Shown: positions 1 to 8,544, numbered from the stretch's first letter. The stretch: 64,000 bases of DNA from an uncultured Alistipes sp. (GCA_947364365.1 CANASP010000006.1:47073-111072), one strand, 5' to 3'. Notes: a model not told the origin generated them from the letters alone. Numbers and translations are program-made.

Positions 1-237
1 GCCCTCCAGCTGGCTGGCATAGGCCGACCCCTCGCCCAGGGCGTTGGGGTTGATGCCCGGAATCACTACGAAACTACCCAAGCGGTAGACCAGCAGCAGC
101 CCGATCGTGTAGAGGACACGATTGCGCAGCTCCTCGATCTTATAGATGTTCTTGAGCGTTTCCACCAATTTCTTGTTGGTCGCCAAAAGAGCGATAATCA
201 CCAAAAAGACGATACCAACAACGAGATACTGATTCAT
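1..237 (-). CDS. secY: Protein translocase subunit SecY, N-terminal part
   Basis: The gene runs off the left edge; 79 codons are visible. The segment from about residue 24, with VETLKNIYKIEELRNRVLY then a hydrophobic stretch and GSFVVIPGINP, is the classic start of SecY (cytoplasmic helix, TM1 and beginning of the plug region). SecY forms the membrane channel of the Sec translocon. The ATG at 237 lies 22 bases after the rplO stop, as expected for the last gene of the spc cluster. It adds about 22 residues ahead of the usual SecY start, including a hydrophobic run (YLVVGIVFLVIIALLA). A later TTG or GTG start would remove this. Family identity is certain; the start is not. Confidence 0.93.
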   Translation of the reverse strand, partial: MNQYLVVGIVFLVIIALLATNKKLVETLKNIYKIEELRNRVLYTIGLLLVYRLGSFVVIPGINPNALGEGSAYASQLEG

Positions 238-259
238 AATTTTTGCGTGCTATGGGTTG

Positions 260-706
260 CTACAGTTTTTCGACGCTGCCGCCCACTGCCGTGATCGCAG
301 CCTCGGCGCTCTTCGAGAAGGCGTGTGCCTTGACGCTCAGCGCCTTCGTCAACTGTCCGTTACCCAGGATCTTCACCTTGTCGTTCGACGACACGAAGCC
401 GGCCGCGACCAGCGTCTCGATCGTGATCTCCTGGAGCGACTTCTTGGCTGCCAGCTCCTCGAGCGTCGAGAGGTTGATGGCCTTGAATTCGACACGCTTC
501 AGGTTGGTGAAACCGAACTTGGGAAGACGACGCTGCAACGGCATCTGACCGCCCTCGAAGCCCAGCTTGCGCGAGTAGCCCGAACGCGACTGTGCACCCT
601 TGTGACCACGCGTAGCCGTGCCGCCGTGACCCGAACCCGCACCGCGCGCAATGCGCTTGTCGTGGTGCGTTGAACCCTTTGCGGGTTTGAGATTATTGAG
701 TTCCAT
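260..706 (-). CDS. rplO: 50S ribosomal protein L15
   Basis: 148 residues, normal for L15. The N-terminus MELNNLKPAKGST, the Gly/Arg-rich GSGHGGTATRGHKG segment and GGQMPLQRRLPKFGF are hallmark L15 sequences that thread into 23S rRNA. It sits between rpmD and secY, the standard spc order. The start ATG follows an A/T-rich stretch and has no Shine-Dalgarno sequence. Confidence 0.98.
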   Translation of the reverse strand: MELNNLKPAKGSTHHDKRIARGAGSGHGGTATRGHKGAQSRSGYSRKLGFEGGQMPLQRRLPKFGFTNLKRVEFKAINLSTLEELAAKKSLQEITIETLVAAGFVSSNDKVKILGNGQLTKALSVKAHAFSKSAEAAITAVGGSVEKL

Positions 707-733
707 TGTGTTAATTACGTCTTTCGGTTAAAC

Positions 734-916
734 TTATTTTACCTCCTCGACCTTGACGAGGTGCTTCACGCGGGCGATCATCCCCTTGATGATAGCCGAA
801 TCGTCGTGCTCGACCACCGCGTTGATGCGCTTCAGACCCAGAGCGTCGAGGTTCTTGCACTGACGCTCCGTAGCTCCGATGCGGCTCTTGATCTGGGTGA
901 TTTTCAATTTTGCCAT
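734..916 (-). CDS. rpmD: 50S ribosomal protein L30
   Basis: 60 residues, typical bacterial L30 length. The sequence begins MAKLKITQIKSRIG and continues with the conserved TERQCKNLDALGLKRIN segment. It is a late-assembling large-subunit protein. It lies 13 bases after rpsE and ahead of rplO, the usual gene order. Confidence 0.97.
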   Translation of the reverse strand: MAKLKITQIKSRIGATERQCKNLDALGLKRINAVVEHDDSAIIKGMIARVKHLVKVEEVK

Positions 917-929
917 TTCCGTTTCGAAA

Positions 930-1448
930 TTAACCGTTAAACACCTTGTCCATCGAGATACCGCGCAGGCGGGCGATGCTGTGGGCGTCGCGCAGCTCGC
1001 AGAGCGCCTGGATCGTGGCCTTCACCAGGTTGTGGGGGTTCGACGAGCCCTTGCTCTTGGCAAGCACGTTCTTCACGCCCACCGACTCCAGCACGGCACG
1101 CATGGCACCGCCGGCGATGATACCCGTACCGGGAGCGGCCGGACGAATCATCACGAGCGAGCCGCTGAAGCGGGCCTCCTGCTTGTGGGGAATCGTGCCG
1201 TTGATCACGGGGATGTTCACCAGGTTCTTCTTGGCATCCTCCACGCCCTTGGCGATGGCGGCCTGCACCTCCGAAGCCTTGCCCAGGCCGTAGCCTACGA
1301 CACCCGCCTCGTTACCGACGACGACGATGGCCGAGAAGCTGAACGTGCGACCACCCTTCGTAACCTTGGTCACGCGCTGAATGCTCACGAGGCGATCCTT
1401 GAGCTCCAGGTCGCTCGTGCGTACTTTCTTTATGTTCGTATTCGACAT
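930..1448 (-). CDS. rpsE: 30S ribosomal protein S5
   Basis: 172 residues. The N-terminal double-stranded RNA-binding fold shows [18 protein letters not shown] and [16 protein letters not shown]. The C-terminal domain shows the [15 protein letters not shown] motif. S5 contributes to decoding accuracy and the mRNA entry channel. The gene lies 6 bases after rplR and 13 before rpmD, consistent with co-transcription. Confidence 0.98.
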   Translation of the reverse strand: MSNTNIKKVRTSDLELKDRLVSIQRVTKVTKGGRTFSFSAIVVVGNEAGVVGYGLGKASEVQAAIAKGVEDAKKNLVNIPVINGTIPHKQEARFSGSLVMIRPAAPGTGIIAGGAMRAVLESVGVKNVLAKSKGSSNPHNLVKATIQALCELRDAHSIARLRGISMDKVFNG

Positions 1449-1454
1449 GATTGC

Positions 1455-1817
1455 TTAGAATTTAAGTCCGCCTTCGCGTGCTGCTTCGGCCAGTTGTTTA
1501 ACACGTCCGTGATACAGGTAACCGTTGCGGTCGAAGGCCACCGTGGTGATGCCCTTGGCGACGGCACGCTCGGCGGCCAGCTTGCCGACCAGCGCGGCTA
1601 CTTCGCACTTGTTCTTGCCTGCGGCGGCTTCGGCCACCTCCTTCTCCAGCGACGAGGCCGAAGCGAGGGTCACGCCTGCGAGGTCGTCGACGAACTGCAC
1701 GTAGATCTGCTTGTTGCTGCGGAACACCGTCATGCGGGGCTGCTCGGCCGTGCCGTTCACGATCTTGCGGATACGCATCTTGATCCGCTCTCTTCTTTCT
1801 ATCTTGTTCAATGCCAT
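1455..1817 (-). CDS. rplR: 50S ribosomal protein L18
   Basis: 120 residues, standard for L18, the 5S rRNA-binding protein of the central protuberance. The [20 protein letters not shown] segment and the C-terminal [21 protein letters not shown] are diagnostic. It is flanked by rplF and rpsE on the same strand with short gaps. Confidence 0.98.
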   Translation of the reverse strand: MALNKIERRERIKMRIRKIVNGTAEQPRMTVFRSNKQIYVQFVDDLAGVTLASASSLEKEVAEAAAGKNKCEVAALVGKLAAERAVAKGITTVAFDRNGYLYHGRVKQLAEAAREGGLKF

Positions 1818-1842
1818 AATCTTCAGAACGATTTACAGTTTA

Positions 1843-2430
1843 CTATTTGGCACCTGCCGACTTACCGGCCTTACGACGCAGCTGCTCGCCGACGAACTTG
1901 ATACCCTTGCCCTTGTAAGGCTCCGGCTTGCGCAGCGAACGCAACTTGGCGGCGACCTGGCCGACGAGCTGCTTGTCGATGCTCTTCAAGGTGACGATCG
2001 GGTTGCCCTTCTTCTCGGTGACGGCCGTTGCGGTCACCTCCTTGGGAAGCAGGAAGTGGGTGTCGTGCGAATAACCCAGGCTCATCTCGAGCACCTGGCC
2101 CTTGACCTCGGCCTTGAAGCCGACGCCGACGAGCTCCTGCTTGATCTCGTAGCCCTTCGACACGCCGACGACCATGTTGTTGATCAGCGCGCGGTAGAGA
2201 CCGTGCAGCGAGCGGTGACGCGGCTGGTTGGTCGGACGGGTTACGATCACGGCGGGGATCTCCTTCTCCGTGTGTGCATCTTTGTGCGTGCCGACCTCTA
2301 CCTTGATGTCCGAGTCTACCTTCAGACTCAGCGTCCCGAGTGGCCCTTTCACGCTAACCGTATTGTCGGCAGCCACCTCCACGGTAACGCCGGCGGGCAG
2401 GTTTACAGGTAATTTACCAATTCTTGACAT
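1843..2430 (-). CDS. rplF: 50S ribosomal protein L6
   Basis: 195 residues with the duplicated L6 fold. The N-terminus MSRIGKLPVNLPAGV and the C-terminal RKPEPYKGKGIKFVGEQLRR are characteristic. The last dozen residues (RKAGKSAGAK) form a short basic tail. L6 binds near the sarcin-ricin loop. Gene order rpsH-rplF-rplR is standard. Confidence 0.98.
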   Translation of the reverse strand: MSRIGKLPVNLPAGVTVEVAADNTVSVKGPLGTLSLKVDSDIKVEVGTHKDAHTEKEIPAVIVTRPTNQPRHRSLHGLYRALINNMVVGVSKGYEIKQELVGVGFKAEVKGQVLEMSLGYSHDTHFLLPKEVTATAVTEKKGNPIVTLKSIDKQLVGQVAAKLRSLRKPEPYKGKGIKFVGEQLRRKAGKSAGAK

Positions 2431-2455
2431 TGCTGTGTTGTTTGATTGATTGCGA

Positions 2456-2854
2456 TTAGTAGATGTAGCAGAGCACCTCGCCGCCTACGTTCTCCTTGCG
2501 GGCCTTGGCGTCGGTCATGATACCCTTCGAGGTCGAGAGGATGGCGATACCCAGACCGTTCAGCACGCGGGGCATGTCCGAGACGGAGGCGTACTGGCGC
2601 AGACCGGGACGGCTGACGCGCTTGAGGTTCTTGATGGCGTTGGTCTTCGTGGCGGCATCCCACTTCAGTGCGATCTTGATCGAGGGGTGGCCCTTCTCGT
2701 CGGTGTCGAACTTGTAAGCGAGGATGTAGCCCTGCTCGTAGAGGATCTTGGTGATCTCCTGCTTAATTTTTGAACCGGGAGCTTCAACCACCTTGTGGTT
2801 GGCTTTCACCGCGTTTCTAATTCTGGTCAGAAAGTCCGCGATAGGATCAGTCAT
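2456..2854 (-). CDS. rpsH: 30S ribosomal protein S8
   Basis: 132 residues. The start [18 protein letters not shown] and the C-terminal [19 protein letters not shown] are diagnostic of S8, a primary 16S rRNA binder that in E. coli also autoregulates the spc operon. Here it is the first gene after a 585-bp break and has its own strong promoter about 140 bases upstream. Control of the downstream spc genes could therefore act in this leader; that last point is inference. Confidence 0.98.
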   Translation of the reverse strand: MTDPIADFLTRIRNAVKANHKVVEAPGSKIKQEITKILYEQGYILAYKFDTDEKGHPSIKIALKWDAATKTNAIKNLKRVSRPGLRQYASVSDMPRVLNGLGIAILSTSKGIMTDAKARKENVGGEVLCYIY

Positions 2855-2929
2855 AACGAATAAGAAGTTAAAAATTAAATAATTGGGTTGTTTTCTGTTG
2901 TTGTTTCCGTTTTGCTTCCGCGCTGTCCT

Positions 2930-2970
2930 CAGGGCCTCTCCGCTCCGGCGGACGAACCGCCTCGCGGGCC
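2930..2970 (-). promoter_or_regulatory. GC-rich leader hairpin upstream of rpsH
   Basis: In the transcript expected from the promoter at 2991-3022, the 5' leader folds into an outer stem (GGGCC with GGCCC) enclosing a perfect inner hairpin GGCGG-TTCGT-CCGCC. The remaining leader up to the rpsH ATG is A-rich and unstructured. It is placed where a ribosomal-protein leader would sit, but matching to a known leader class was not possible by eye. Confidence 0.5.
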
Positions 2971-2990
2971 CGGGGGCATGCGAAAGCGCG

Positions 2991-3022
2991 CAAATATACG
3001 CACAATTTCCCGAATTATCAAG
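2991..3022 (-). promoter_or_regulatory. Promoter driving rpsH and the downstream spc genes
   Basis: On the minus strand, CTTG is followed after exactly 20 bases by TATATTTG, matching the Bacteroidetes TTTG/TAnnTTTG consensus. The TAnnTTTG element is at 2991-2998 and the upstream element at 3019-3022. Transcription should begin near 2985, giving a leader of about 130 bases before rpsH. Confidence 0.75.
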
Positions 3023-3066
3023 CGTTTGGGCTCGATTTCAGCGAAATAAGCGTCCTTGCGGGGATA

Positions 3067-3106
3067 CGGACAATGTTAGCACACGGCGTGGCTAACATCC
3101 TGTCCG
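3067..3106. repeat. Strong hairpin in the rpsN-rpsH gap
   Basis: CGGACA plus ATGTTAGC on the left pair with GCTAACAT and TGTCCG on the right. A 2-base bulge interrupts the stem, and the 10-base loop can itself form CAC/GTG pairs. There is no T-run on either side, so it is not a simple intrinsic terminator. Confidence 0.7.
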
Positions 3107-3149
3107 CACGGAATCTCCCTTGCGGACCGTCGGTATCGTTCGAAAAAGT

Positions 3150-3188
3150 GGGCTGAAAACGCTGCGGAACACATCTCCGCAACAGCCC
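3150..3188. repeat. Two-step hairpin in the rpsN-rpsH gap
   Basis: The outer stem GGGCTG/CAGCCC encloses the inner stem TGCGGA/TCCGCA with a 7-base loop. It is one of a series of structured elements in this gap. Confidence 0.6.
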
Positions 3189-3260
3189 TGGGCTCTTTCC
3201 TACGACACGCGGGTCCGGGAAATCCGTCGCTAAATGTCGAACCTTTCGCTACGCCCCACA

Positions 3261-3302
3261 TATCGGGAAGTTACCACCTGAAAGGCGGCACTTTCCCCGA
3301 TA
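3261..3302. repeat. Hairpin in the rpsN-rpsH gap
   Basis: TATCGGGAAGT on the left pairs with ACTTTCCCCGATA on the right with small bulges. A short internal CC/GG stem sits in the loop. The function is unknown. Confidence 0.5.
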
Positions 3303-3335
3303 CTGTGACGTATCTACTCGGGTTCGGCACCCGTA

Positions 3336-3397
3336 TTGGTCGTCGCTCCTCCGGCCCGGAGGCCACAAGCTGTCACACCCTCAGATGCGACGACCGA
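3336..3397. repeat. Compound hairpin in the rpsN-rpsH gap
   Basis: GGTCGTCGC (3338-3346) pairs perfectly with GCGACGACC (3387-3395). Inside lies a second hairpin, CCTCCG-GCC-CGGAGG (3348-3362). The arrangement predicts a branched RNA on either strand. Confidence 0.6.
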
Positions 3398-3404
3398 CAA
3401 GTGT

Positions 3405-3433
3405 GTTTCGGGTGCGGTGTCCGCACCCGAAAC
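3405..3433 (-). terminator. Hairpin directly after rpsN
   Basis: A perfect 13-bp stem with a 3-base loop starts 6 bases after the rpsN stop codon. The arms are GTTTCGGGTGCGG and its complement. The position suggests termination or 3'-end protection of the upstream ribosomal transcript. The following bases (CACACTTG on the minus strand) are not a U-tract, so efficient intrinsic termination is uncertain. Confidence 0.55.
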
Positions 3434-3439
3434 CGAAGA

Positions 3440-3736
3440 CTACCAGCTGGCCTTCGTCACGCCCGGGATCAGGCCCTTCGAGGCCATCTCGCGGAACTGG
3501 ATACGGCTGATACCGAACAGGCGGATATAGCCCTTCGGACGACCCGTGATCTTGCAGCGGTTGTGCTGGCGGATGGGATTCGAGTTGCGGGGCAGCTTCG
3601 AGAGGGCGATCCACGCCTCCTCGTGATCCATCTCGCCGCTCTTCACGGCAGCAGCGATCTCCTCGCGCTTGTGGGCATAACGCTGGGCGAGCTTCTGACG
3701 CTTCACCTCGCGGGCCTTCATCGATTCTTTTGCCAT
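3440..3736 (-). CDS. rpsN: 30S ribosomal protein S14
   Basis: 98 residues, the long zinc-free form of S14: the CxxC pairs of the zinc form are absent. The C-terminal [18 protein letters not shown] and [13 protein letters not shown] are diagnostic. It follows rplE by 3 bases. A strong hairpin comes right after its stop, and the usual neighbour rpsH lies 585 bp further on. Confidence 0.98.
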   Translation of the reverse strand: MAKESMKAREVKRQKLAQRYAHKREEIAAAVKSGEMDHEEAWIALSKLPRNSNPIRQHNRCKITGRPKGYIRLFGISRIQFREMASKGLIPGVTKASW

Positions 3737-3739
3737 GTC

Positions 3740-4297
3740 TTAGTTCTTTTTTGCGTTCTTGAAAGGAAGGCCGAACTCACGGAGCAGGGCATAAGCCTCC
3801 TCGTCGGTCGAAGCCGTCGTAACGAAGGTGATCTCCATGCCGAAGATCTTGGTGATCTTGTCGATGTCGATCTCCGGGAAGATGATCTGCTCGGTGATAC
3901 CCAGGGTGTAGTTGCCCTGGCCGTCGAACTTCTCGTTGATACCCTTGAAGTCGCGGATACGCGGCAGGGCGACGGCGATCAGACGCTCGAGGAACTCGTA
4001 CATCTTCGTGTCGCGCAGCGTCACGCGCACGCCGATGGGCATGCCCTTACGCAGCTTGAAGTTCGAGATATCCTTGCGCGAGCGGGTCTGAACGGCCTTC
4101 TGGCCGGTGATCTGCGTCAGCTCGGCTTCGGCTACGTCGATGAGTTTCTTGTCGGCGACAGCCTGGCCCATACCCTGGTTGATGACGATCTTCTGAAGCT
4201 TCGGGCACTGCATGACGGTCGAGTAGCCGAACTGCTTCATAAGGGCAGGAATGATCTGCTCCTTATACTGGGTCTTGAGTGTAGGAACGTAAGCCAT
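3740..4297 (-). CDS. rplE: 50S ribosomal protein L5
   Basis: 185 residues. [37 protein letters not shown] and [17 protein letters not shown] are conserved L5 blocks that bind 5S rRNA and P-site tRNA. Its start overlaps the last base of rplX, suggesting translational coupling. Confidence 0.98.
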   Translation of the reverse strand: MAYVPTLKTQYKEQIIPALMKQFGYSTVMQCPKLQKIVINQGMGQAVADKKLIDVAEAELTQITGQKAVQTRSRKDISNFKLRKGMPIGVRVTLRDTKMYEFLERLIAVALPRIRDFKGINEKFDGQGNYTLGITEQIIFPEIDIDKITKIFGMEITFVTTASTDEEAYALLREFGLPFKNAKKN

Positions 4298-4620
4298 TAT
4301 TTAATCTCCTCCCCTGATTTTTTAGCGTAACGAACTAATTTGCCTTTTGCATCTGCCTTGCGGCCCACGCGCGTGGGCTTGCCGCTCTTGGGGTCGAGCA
4401 CCATGAGGTTCGATACGTGGATCGGCGCCTCCTTCTCGACGATGCCTCCCTGGGGGTTCTGGGCATTGGGCTTCGTGGCCTTCTTGCAAAGGTTGACACC
4501 CTCGACCACGGCACGCTGCTTCGACACCTCGACCTTCAGGACCTTGCCCTGCTTGCCTTTGTTGTCGCCGGCCATGACCTGCACCATATCCCCTTTCTTA
4601 ATATGTAATTTGACTGACAT
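4297..4620 (-). CDS. rplX: 50S ribosomal protein L24
   Basis: 107 residues. The N-terminal KOW motif reads [20 protein letters not shown]. The middle contains [13 protein letters not shown] and [16 protein letters not shown], typical of this early assembly protein. It overlaps rplE by one base and follows rplN by 20 bases. Confidence 0.98.
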   Translation of the reverse strand: MSVKLHIKKGDMVQVMAGDNKGKQGKVLKVEVSKQRAVVEGVNLCKKATKPNAQNPQGGIVEKEAPIHVSNLMVLDPKSGKPTRVGRKADAKGKLVRYAKKSGEEIK

Positions 4621-4640
4621 ATCCGAAATTTTTTTGATGA

Positions 4641-5006
4641 TTACAGTACTTCGGGTGCGAGGGAGATGATCTTCATGTACTGGTCGCGCAGCTCGCGGGC
4701 TACGGGACCGAAGATACGGGTACCGCGCATTTCACCCTGGTTGTTAAGCAGTACCACGGCGTTGTCGTCGAAACGAATGTACGAACCGTTGGCGCGGCGG
4801 ATCTCCTTGGTCGTGCGAACTACCACCGCCTTCGACACGGCGCCCTTCTTGACGTCGCCCGACGGCGTGGCGCTCTTGACTGCGACCACGATCTTGTCGC
4901 CGATCGAAGCGTAGCGACGCTTCGTACCGCCGAGGACACGGATGCAGAGAACCTCCTTCGCACCGCTGTTGTCGGCTACTACGAGTCTACTTTCCTGTTG
5001 TATCAT
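4641..5006 (-). CDS. rplN: 50S ribosomal protein L14
   Basis: 121 residues, the invariant L14 length class. It begins [18 protein letters not shown] and contains [22 protein letters not shown]14 forms part of the inter-subunit bridge. It lies 2 bases from rpsQ. Confidence 0.98.
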   Translation of the reverse strand: MIQQESRLVVADNSGAKEVLCIRVLGGTKRRYASIGDKIVVAVKSATPSGDVKKGAVSKAVVVRTTKEIRRANGSYIRFDDNAVVLLNNQGEMRGTRIFGPVARELRDQYMKIISLAPEVL

Positions 5007-5008
5007 AA

Positions 5009-5263
5009 CTACTTAACTCTTTCAATGATTTGTACTAATCTCCAACGCTTCGTCTTGCTCAGCGGGCGCGTCTCCATGATACGCACGGTATCGCCCTCCT
5101 TGCAGGTCTCGTCGAGCGACTCGGCTACGAACTTGGTCGTCTTGTTGACGAACTTGCCGTAGATCGGGTGCTTGACCTTGCGTGCGACGGCAACCACAAT
5201 GGTCTTCTCCATCTTGTTGCTGACAACCACACCGATACGCTCCTTTCTAAGATTTCTTTCCAT
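5009..5263 (-). CDS. rpsQ: 30S ribosomal protein S17
   Basis: 84 residues with the OB-fold signatures [35 protein letters not shown] and KHPIYGKF. It is a primary binder of the 16S 5' domain. It is tightly packed between rpmC and rplN. Confidence 0.98.
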   Translation of the reverse strand: MERNLRKERIGVVVSNKMEKTIVVAVARKVKHPIYGKFVNKTTKFVAESLDETCKEGDTVRIMETRPLSKTKRWRLVQIIERVK

Positions 5264-5271
5264 AGTCGTAA

Positions 5272-5463
5272 TTATTTGGCGTTTTTCTGGCGCAGGATCG
5301 TCAGCATGCGAGCTATGTCTCTGCGGCTTTTCTTAATGATCGACGGGTTCTCGACGGGGGACACCGCATGCTGCACCTTCAGCTTCGCCAGCTGAGCCTT
5401 CTCGGTCTCGATGCGCTCGGCGAGGTCCTTGATCGAAATATCCTTGATTTCTGCACTTTTCAT
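5272..5463 (-). CDS. rpmC: 50S ribosomal protein L29
   Basis: 63 residues forming two predicted helices. [17 protein letters not shown] and the C-terminal [19 protein letters not shown] match L29, located at the peptide exit site. Gene order rplP-rpmC-rpsQ is canonical. Confidence 0.97.
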   Translation of the reverse strand: MKSAEIKDISIKDLAERIETEKAQLAKLKVQHAVSPVENPSIIKKSRRDIARMLTILRQKNAK

Positions 5464-5474
5464 GATGTGTTCCC

Positions 5475-5903
5475 TTAAATGGTGTTTTCTACGTAGTCGC
5501 GTCGTACGATGAACTTGGTGGTGATGGGCAGCTTCTGCGCACCCAGACGCAGCGCCTCCTGCGCGATAGCCAGGGGCACACCCTCGGCCTCGAAGAGGAT
5601 ACGGCCGGGCGTTACGGGTGCTACGAAACCTTCGGGATTACCCTTACCCTTACCCATACGTACCTCGGCGGGCTTCTTCGTGATGGGTTTGTCGGGGAAG
5701 ATGCGGATCCAGAGCTGTCCTTCACGCTTCATGTATCGGGTGATGGCCTGACGGGCCGCCTCGATCTGGCGACCGGTGATCCAGGCCGACTCAAGTGCCT
5801 TGATTGCGAAAGAGCCCGTTGCAAGCTGGTTACCTCTCTGAGCTAAACCCTTCATGCGGCCTTTCTGCATTCTTCTAAACTTGGTCTTTTTCGGCTGTAA
5901 CAT
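5475..5903 (-). CDS. rplP: 50S ribosomal protein L16
   Basis: 142 residues. It starts [19 protein letters not shown] and contains [20 protein letters not shown] and [14 protein letters not shown], conserved in L16 near the A-site and peptidyl-transferase region. It lies between rpsC and rpmC. Confidence 0.98.
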   Translation of the reverse strand: MLQPKKTKFRRMQKGRMKGLAQRGNQLATGSFAIKALESAWITGRQIEAARQAITRYMKREGQLWIRIFPDKPITKKPAEVRMGKGKGNPEGFVAPVTPGRILFEAEGVPLAIAQEALRLGAQKLPITTKFIVRRDYVENTI

Positions 5904-5929
5904 TTTCGTTTTGCTTTAAAAGGTCCTAC

Positions 5930-6700
5930 TTACTGATTGTTCTGACGACGGTCGCCACGACGTCCGCCGCGACGGTCACCGCCACGACGATCGCCACCGC
6001 GACGCTCGCGACGGTCGCCGCGATCGCCCGAGGGAGCCTGGGCCGAAGCGCCGGCGATCTCGAAGATATCGCGCTTGCCGTAGACCGTGCCCTGGCAGAT
6101 CCACACCTTCACGCCGAGGATACCCACCTTCGTGAGCGCCTCCGTGAGGCAGTAGTCGATGTCGGCACGGAAGGTATGCAGCGGAATACGACCCTCCTTG
6201 ACGGTCTCGGTGCGGGCCATCTCGGCGCCGCCGACGCGACCTGCGACCTGAATCTTGATACCCTCGGCGCCCATGCGCATCGTCGAAGCGACGGCCGTCT
6301 TCACGGCGCGGCGGAACGACACGCGGCCCTCGAGCTGACGGGCGATGTTCTGACCCACGATCACGGCATCGACCTCGGGGCGCTTCACCTCGAAGATGTT
6401 GATCTGGATCTCCTTGCCGGTGAGCTTCTTGAGCTCCTCCTTCAGCTTGTCGACCTCCTGGCCGCCCTTGCCGATGATGATACCCGGACGGGCCGTCGAG
6501 ATGGTCACCGTAACGAGCTTCAGCGTACGCTCGATGATGATCTTCGAGATCGAAGCCTTGGCCAGACGGACATTCAGATACTTGCGGATCTTGGCGTCCT
6601 CGACCAGCTTATCGGAGAAATCCTTGCCGCCGAACCAGTTGGAATCCCAACCGCGGATGATACCAAGACGATTTGCTATCGGATTAACTTTCTGTCCCAT
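5930..6700 (-). CDS. rpsC: 30S ribosomal protein S3 with Arg/Gly-rich tail
   Basis: 256 residues. The KH domain carries [16 protein letters not shown]. The C-terminal domain carries [15 protein letters not shown] and [21 protein letters not shown]3 lies at the mRNA entry site with helicase function. The last 35 or so residues are almost entirely Arg, Gly and Asp in repeats ([14 protein letters not shown]), longer and more regular than an E. coli-type S3 tail. It follows rplV by 4 bases. Confidence 0.98.
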   Translation of the reverse strand: MGQKVNPIANRLGIIRGWDSNWFGGKDFSDKLVEDAKIRKYLNVRLAKASISKIIIERTLKLVTVTISTARPGIIIGKGGQEVDKLKEELKKLTGKEIQINIFEVKRPEVDAVIVGQNIARQLEGRVSFRRAVKTAVASTMRMGAEGIKIQVAGRVGGAEMARTETVKEGRIPLHTFRADIDYCLTEALTKVGILGVKVWICQGTVYGKRDIFEIAGASAQAPSGDRGDRRERRGGDRRGGDRRGGRRGDRRQNNQ

Positions 6701-6704
6701 CTGA

Positions 6705-7115
6705 TTACTTGTTTTCTACGGTTACCATTTTGTCAACTACGATCGTCACGTGGTTCGAACGCTTGCGGATGCGATGCGCACGACCCTGCGGAGCAGCCTG
6801 AATGCGCTTCAGCATACGACCGCCGTCGACGAACACCTCCTTGACGCAGAGCTTGACGTCCTCCAGACGCTCGCCCTCGTTCTTGGCTTCCCAGTTGGCG
6901 ATGGCCGACTTGAGGAGCTTCTCCATGCGGATCGAGGCCTCCTTCTTCGAATAGCGGAGGATGCCCAGCGCCTTGTTGATCTCCACGCCGCGGATGATGT
7001 CGGCCACCAGGCGCATCTTGCGGGGAGAGGTGGGACAATCGCGCATGATGGCGATCGCCTTCTGCTTCTTCTCAGCCTTGATTTTCTCGGCTCTTATTGC
7101 TTTTCTTGCACCCAT
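6705..7115 (-). CDS. rplV: 50S ribosomal protein L22
   Basis: 136 residues. [19 protein letters not shown] and the C-terminal [19 protein letters not shown] are diagnostic; the latter forms the beta-hairpin lining the exit tunnel. An N-terminal basic extension of about 20 residues is present. It sits between rpsS and rpsC. Confidence 0.98.
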   Translation of the reverse strand: MGARKAIRAEKIKAEKKQKAIAIMRDCPTSPRKMRLVADIIRGVEINKALGILRYSKKEASIRMEKLLKSAIANWEAKNEGERLEDVKLCVKEVFVDGGRMLKRIQAAPQGRAHRIRKRSNHVTIVVDKMVTVENK

Positions 7116-7122
7116 TTTCTAC

Positions 7123-7392
7123 CTATTTTTTCTTGTTACCTGCATGACCGCGGAAGTTGCGCGTAGGGGCAAACTCGCCGAGCTTGTGTCCTACCATGTT
7201 CTCCGTCACATACACCGGAATGAACTTGTTTCCGTTGTGAACGGCGATCGTCTGACCGACGAAGTCGGGCGAGATCATACTTGCACGTGACCATGTCTTG
7301 ATTACCGACTTCTTGTTTCCTTCGGCCTGGGCGACGACTTTCGCCTCGAGCTTGGGGTCGATAAACGGTCCTTTTTTCAGTGAACGGCTCAT
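7123..7392 (-). CDS. rpsS: 30S ribosomal protein S19
   Basis: 89 residues. It begins [19 protein letters not shown] and contains [20 protein letters not shown] and [16 protein letters not shown], all invariant S19 blocks of the 30S head. Gene order rplB-rpsS-rplV is canonical. Confidence 0.98.
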   Translation of the reverse strand: MSRSLKKGPFIDPKLEAKVVAQAEGNKKSVIKTWSRASMISPDFVGQTIAVHNGNKFIPVYVTENMVGHKLGEFAPTRNFRGHAGNKKK

Positions 7393-7409
7393 TATGTACT
7401 CTTATTTAA

Positions 7410-8234
7410 TTATTTTTTCTTACGGGAAATAATAAATTTCGAGGTCGTCTTCTTCGGGTTACGCGTCTTGTAGCCCTTAGCCAGAAGACCCTTGCGCGAA
7501 CGCGGGTGACCACCCGACGCACGGCCTTCGCCACCACCCATCGGGTGATCCACCGGGTTCATCACGACACCACGGTTGTGCGGACGACGGCCGAGCCAAC
7601 GTTCGCGACCTGCCTTGCCCGAGCTTTCGAGGTTGTGGTCCACGTTGGAAACCACACCCACCGTAGCGCGGCAGGTTACGAGTACCATACGAGTCTCACC
7701 GCTGGGCAGCTTGATGATGGCGAATTTGCCTTCGCGTGCCAGCAGCTGAGCATACGAGCCGGCCGAACGCGCCATCGCGGCGCCCTGGCCCGGGTAGAGT
7801 TCGATATTGTGGATGACCGTACCCAGGGGGATCTCGCTCAGGAAGAGCGTGTTGCCCACCTCGGGAGCGACACCTGCGCCGCTCATCACGGTCTGGCCCA
7901 CCTGGAGGCCGTTGGGTGCGATGATGTAGCTCTTCACACCGTCGGCGTACACCAGAAGCGCAATGCGTGCCGTACGATTGGGGTCGTACTCGATCGATTT
8001 TACAGTTGCAGCGATGCCGTCCTTCGAACGCTTGAAGTCGACCATACGATACATCTGCTTGTGACCGCCGCCGATGTAGCGGACCGTCATCTTACCGTCG
8101 CTGTTGCGACCGCCCGAGCTTTTCTTGGGGCTCAACAGCGACTTTTCGGGTTTGTTCGTCGTGATCTCGTCGAACGTGCCGATGATCTTATGTCTCGTAC
8201 CTGCGGTTACAGGCTTAAATTTTCTTACTGCCAT
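7410..8234 (-). CDS. rplB: 50S ribosomal protein L2
   Basis: 274 residues. [19 protein letters not shown] and [19 protein letters not shown] are conserved. The latter includes the histidine near the peptidyl-transferase centre. L2 is needed for subunit association. It lies 5 bases after rplW. Confidence 0.98.
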   Translation of the reverse strand: MAVRKFKPVTAGTRHKIIGTFDEITTNKPEKSLLSPKKSSGGRNSDGKMTVRYIGGGHKQMYRMVDFKRSKDGIAATVKSIEYDPNRTARIALLVYADGVKSYIIAPNGLQVGQTVMSGAGVAPEVGNTLFLSEIPLGTVIHNIELYPGQGAAMARSAGSYAQLLAREGKFAIIKLPSGETRMVLVTCRATVGVVSNVDHNLESSGKAGRERWLGRRPHNRGVVMNPVDHPMGGGEGRASGGHPRSRKGLLAKGYKTRNPKKTTSKFIISRKKK

Positions 8235-8239
8235 CTTCG

Positions 8240-8530
8240 TTAGATATTACTGTAAAAATCGATCTTGTCACCATCCTTCAGGGTCACGATGGCCTTCTTG
8301 AAGTTGTTGGCGCGACCCTCCAGCAGCCCCGCCTTCGTGTAGCGGCTCTTGAGCTTGCCCATATAGTTGACGGTGTTCACGTCCGTCACGACGACGTTGT
8401 ACATCTGCTCTACGGCATTGCGAATCTGCAGCTTGTTAGCCCGCACGTCAACGATAAAACCGTAGCGATTCAACTTTTCGCCCTGAATCGTCATTTTCTC
8501 GGTCAAAACCGGCTTAATAATAATGTCCAT
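8240..8530 (-). CDS. rplW: 50S ribosomal protein L23
   Basis: 96 residues. It begins [14 protein letters not shown] and contains [20 protein letters not shown], the conserved L23 core docking trigger factor and SRP at the exit tunnel. It lies between rplD and rplB. Confidence 0.97.
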   Translation of the reverse strand: MDIIIKPVLTEKMTIQGEKLNRYGFIVDVRANKLQIRNAVEQMYNVVVTDVNTVNYMGKLKSRYTKAGLLEGRANNFKKAIVTLKDGDKIDFYSNI

Positions 8531-8544
8531 TGTAACTTGCGTTT

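Larger units (their letters stand above)
2855..3439. other. 585-bp non-coding, hairpin-rich gap inside the ribosomal gene cluster
   Basis: rpsN and rpsH are usually only a few bases apart, but here 585 bp separate them. The few short reading frames in the gap have no recognisable protein character. The gap contains at least five strong inverted repeats (3067-3106, 3150-3188, 3261-3302, 3336-3397 and 3405-3433). It also holds a promoter at 2991-3022 directed at rpsH, and a leader with a GC-rich hairpin at about 2930-2970. See the separate entries and findings. Confidence 0.8.

Noticed and set aside
2883-3261. Short reading frames inside the rpsN-rpsH gap (2883-3095 plus, 3076-3261 minus)
   Set aside because: The composition is irregular and rich in Cys and Arg. 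They cross hairpin stems and have no start context; non-coding structure explains the region better.
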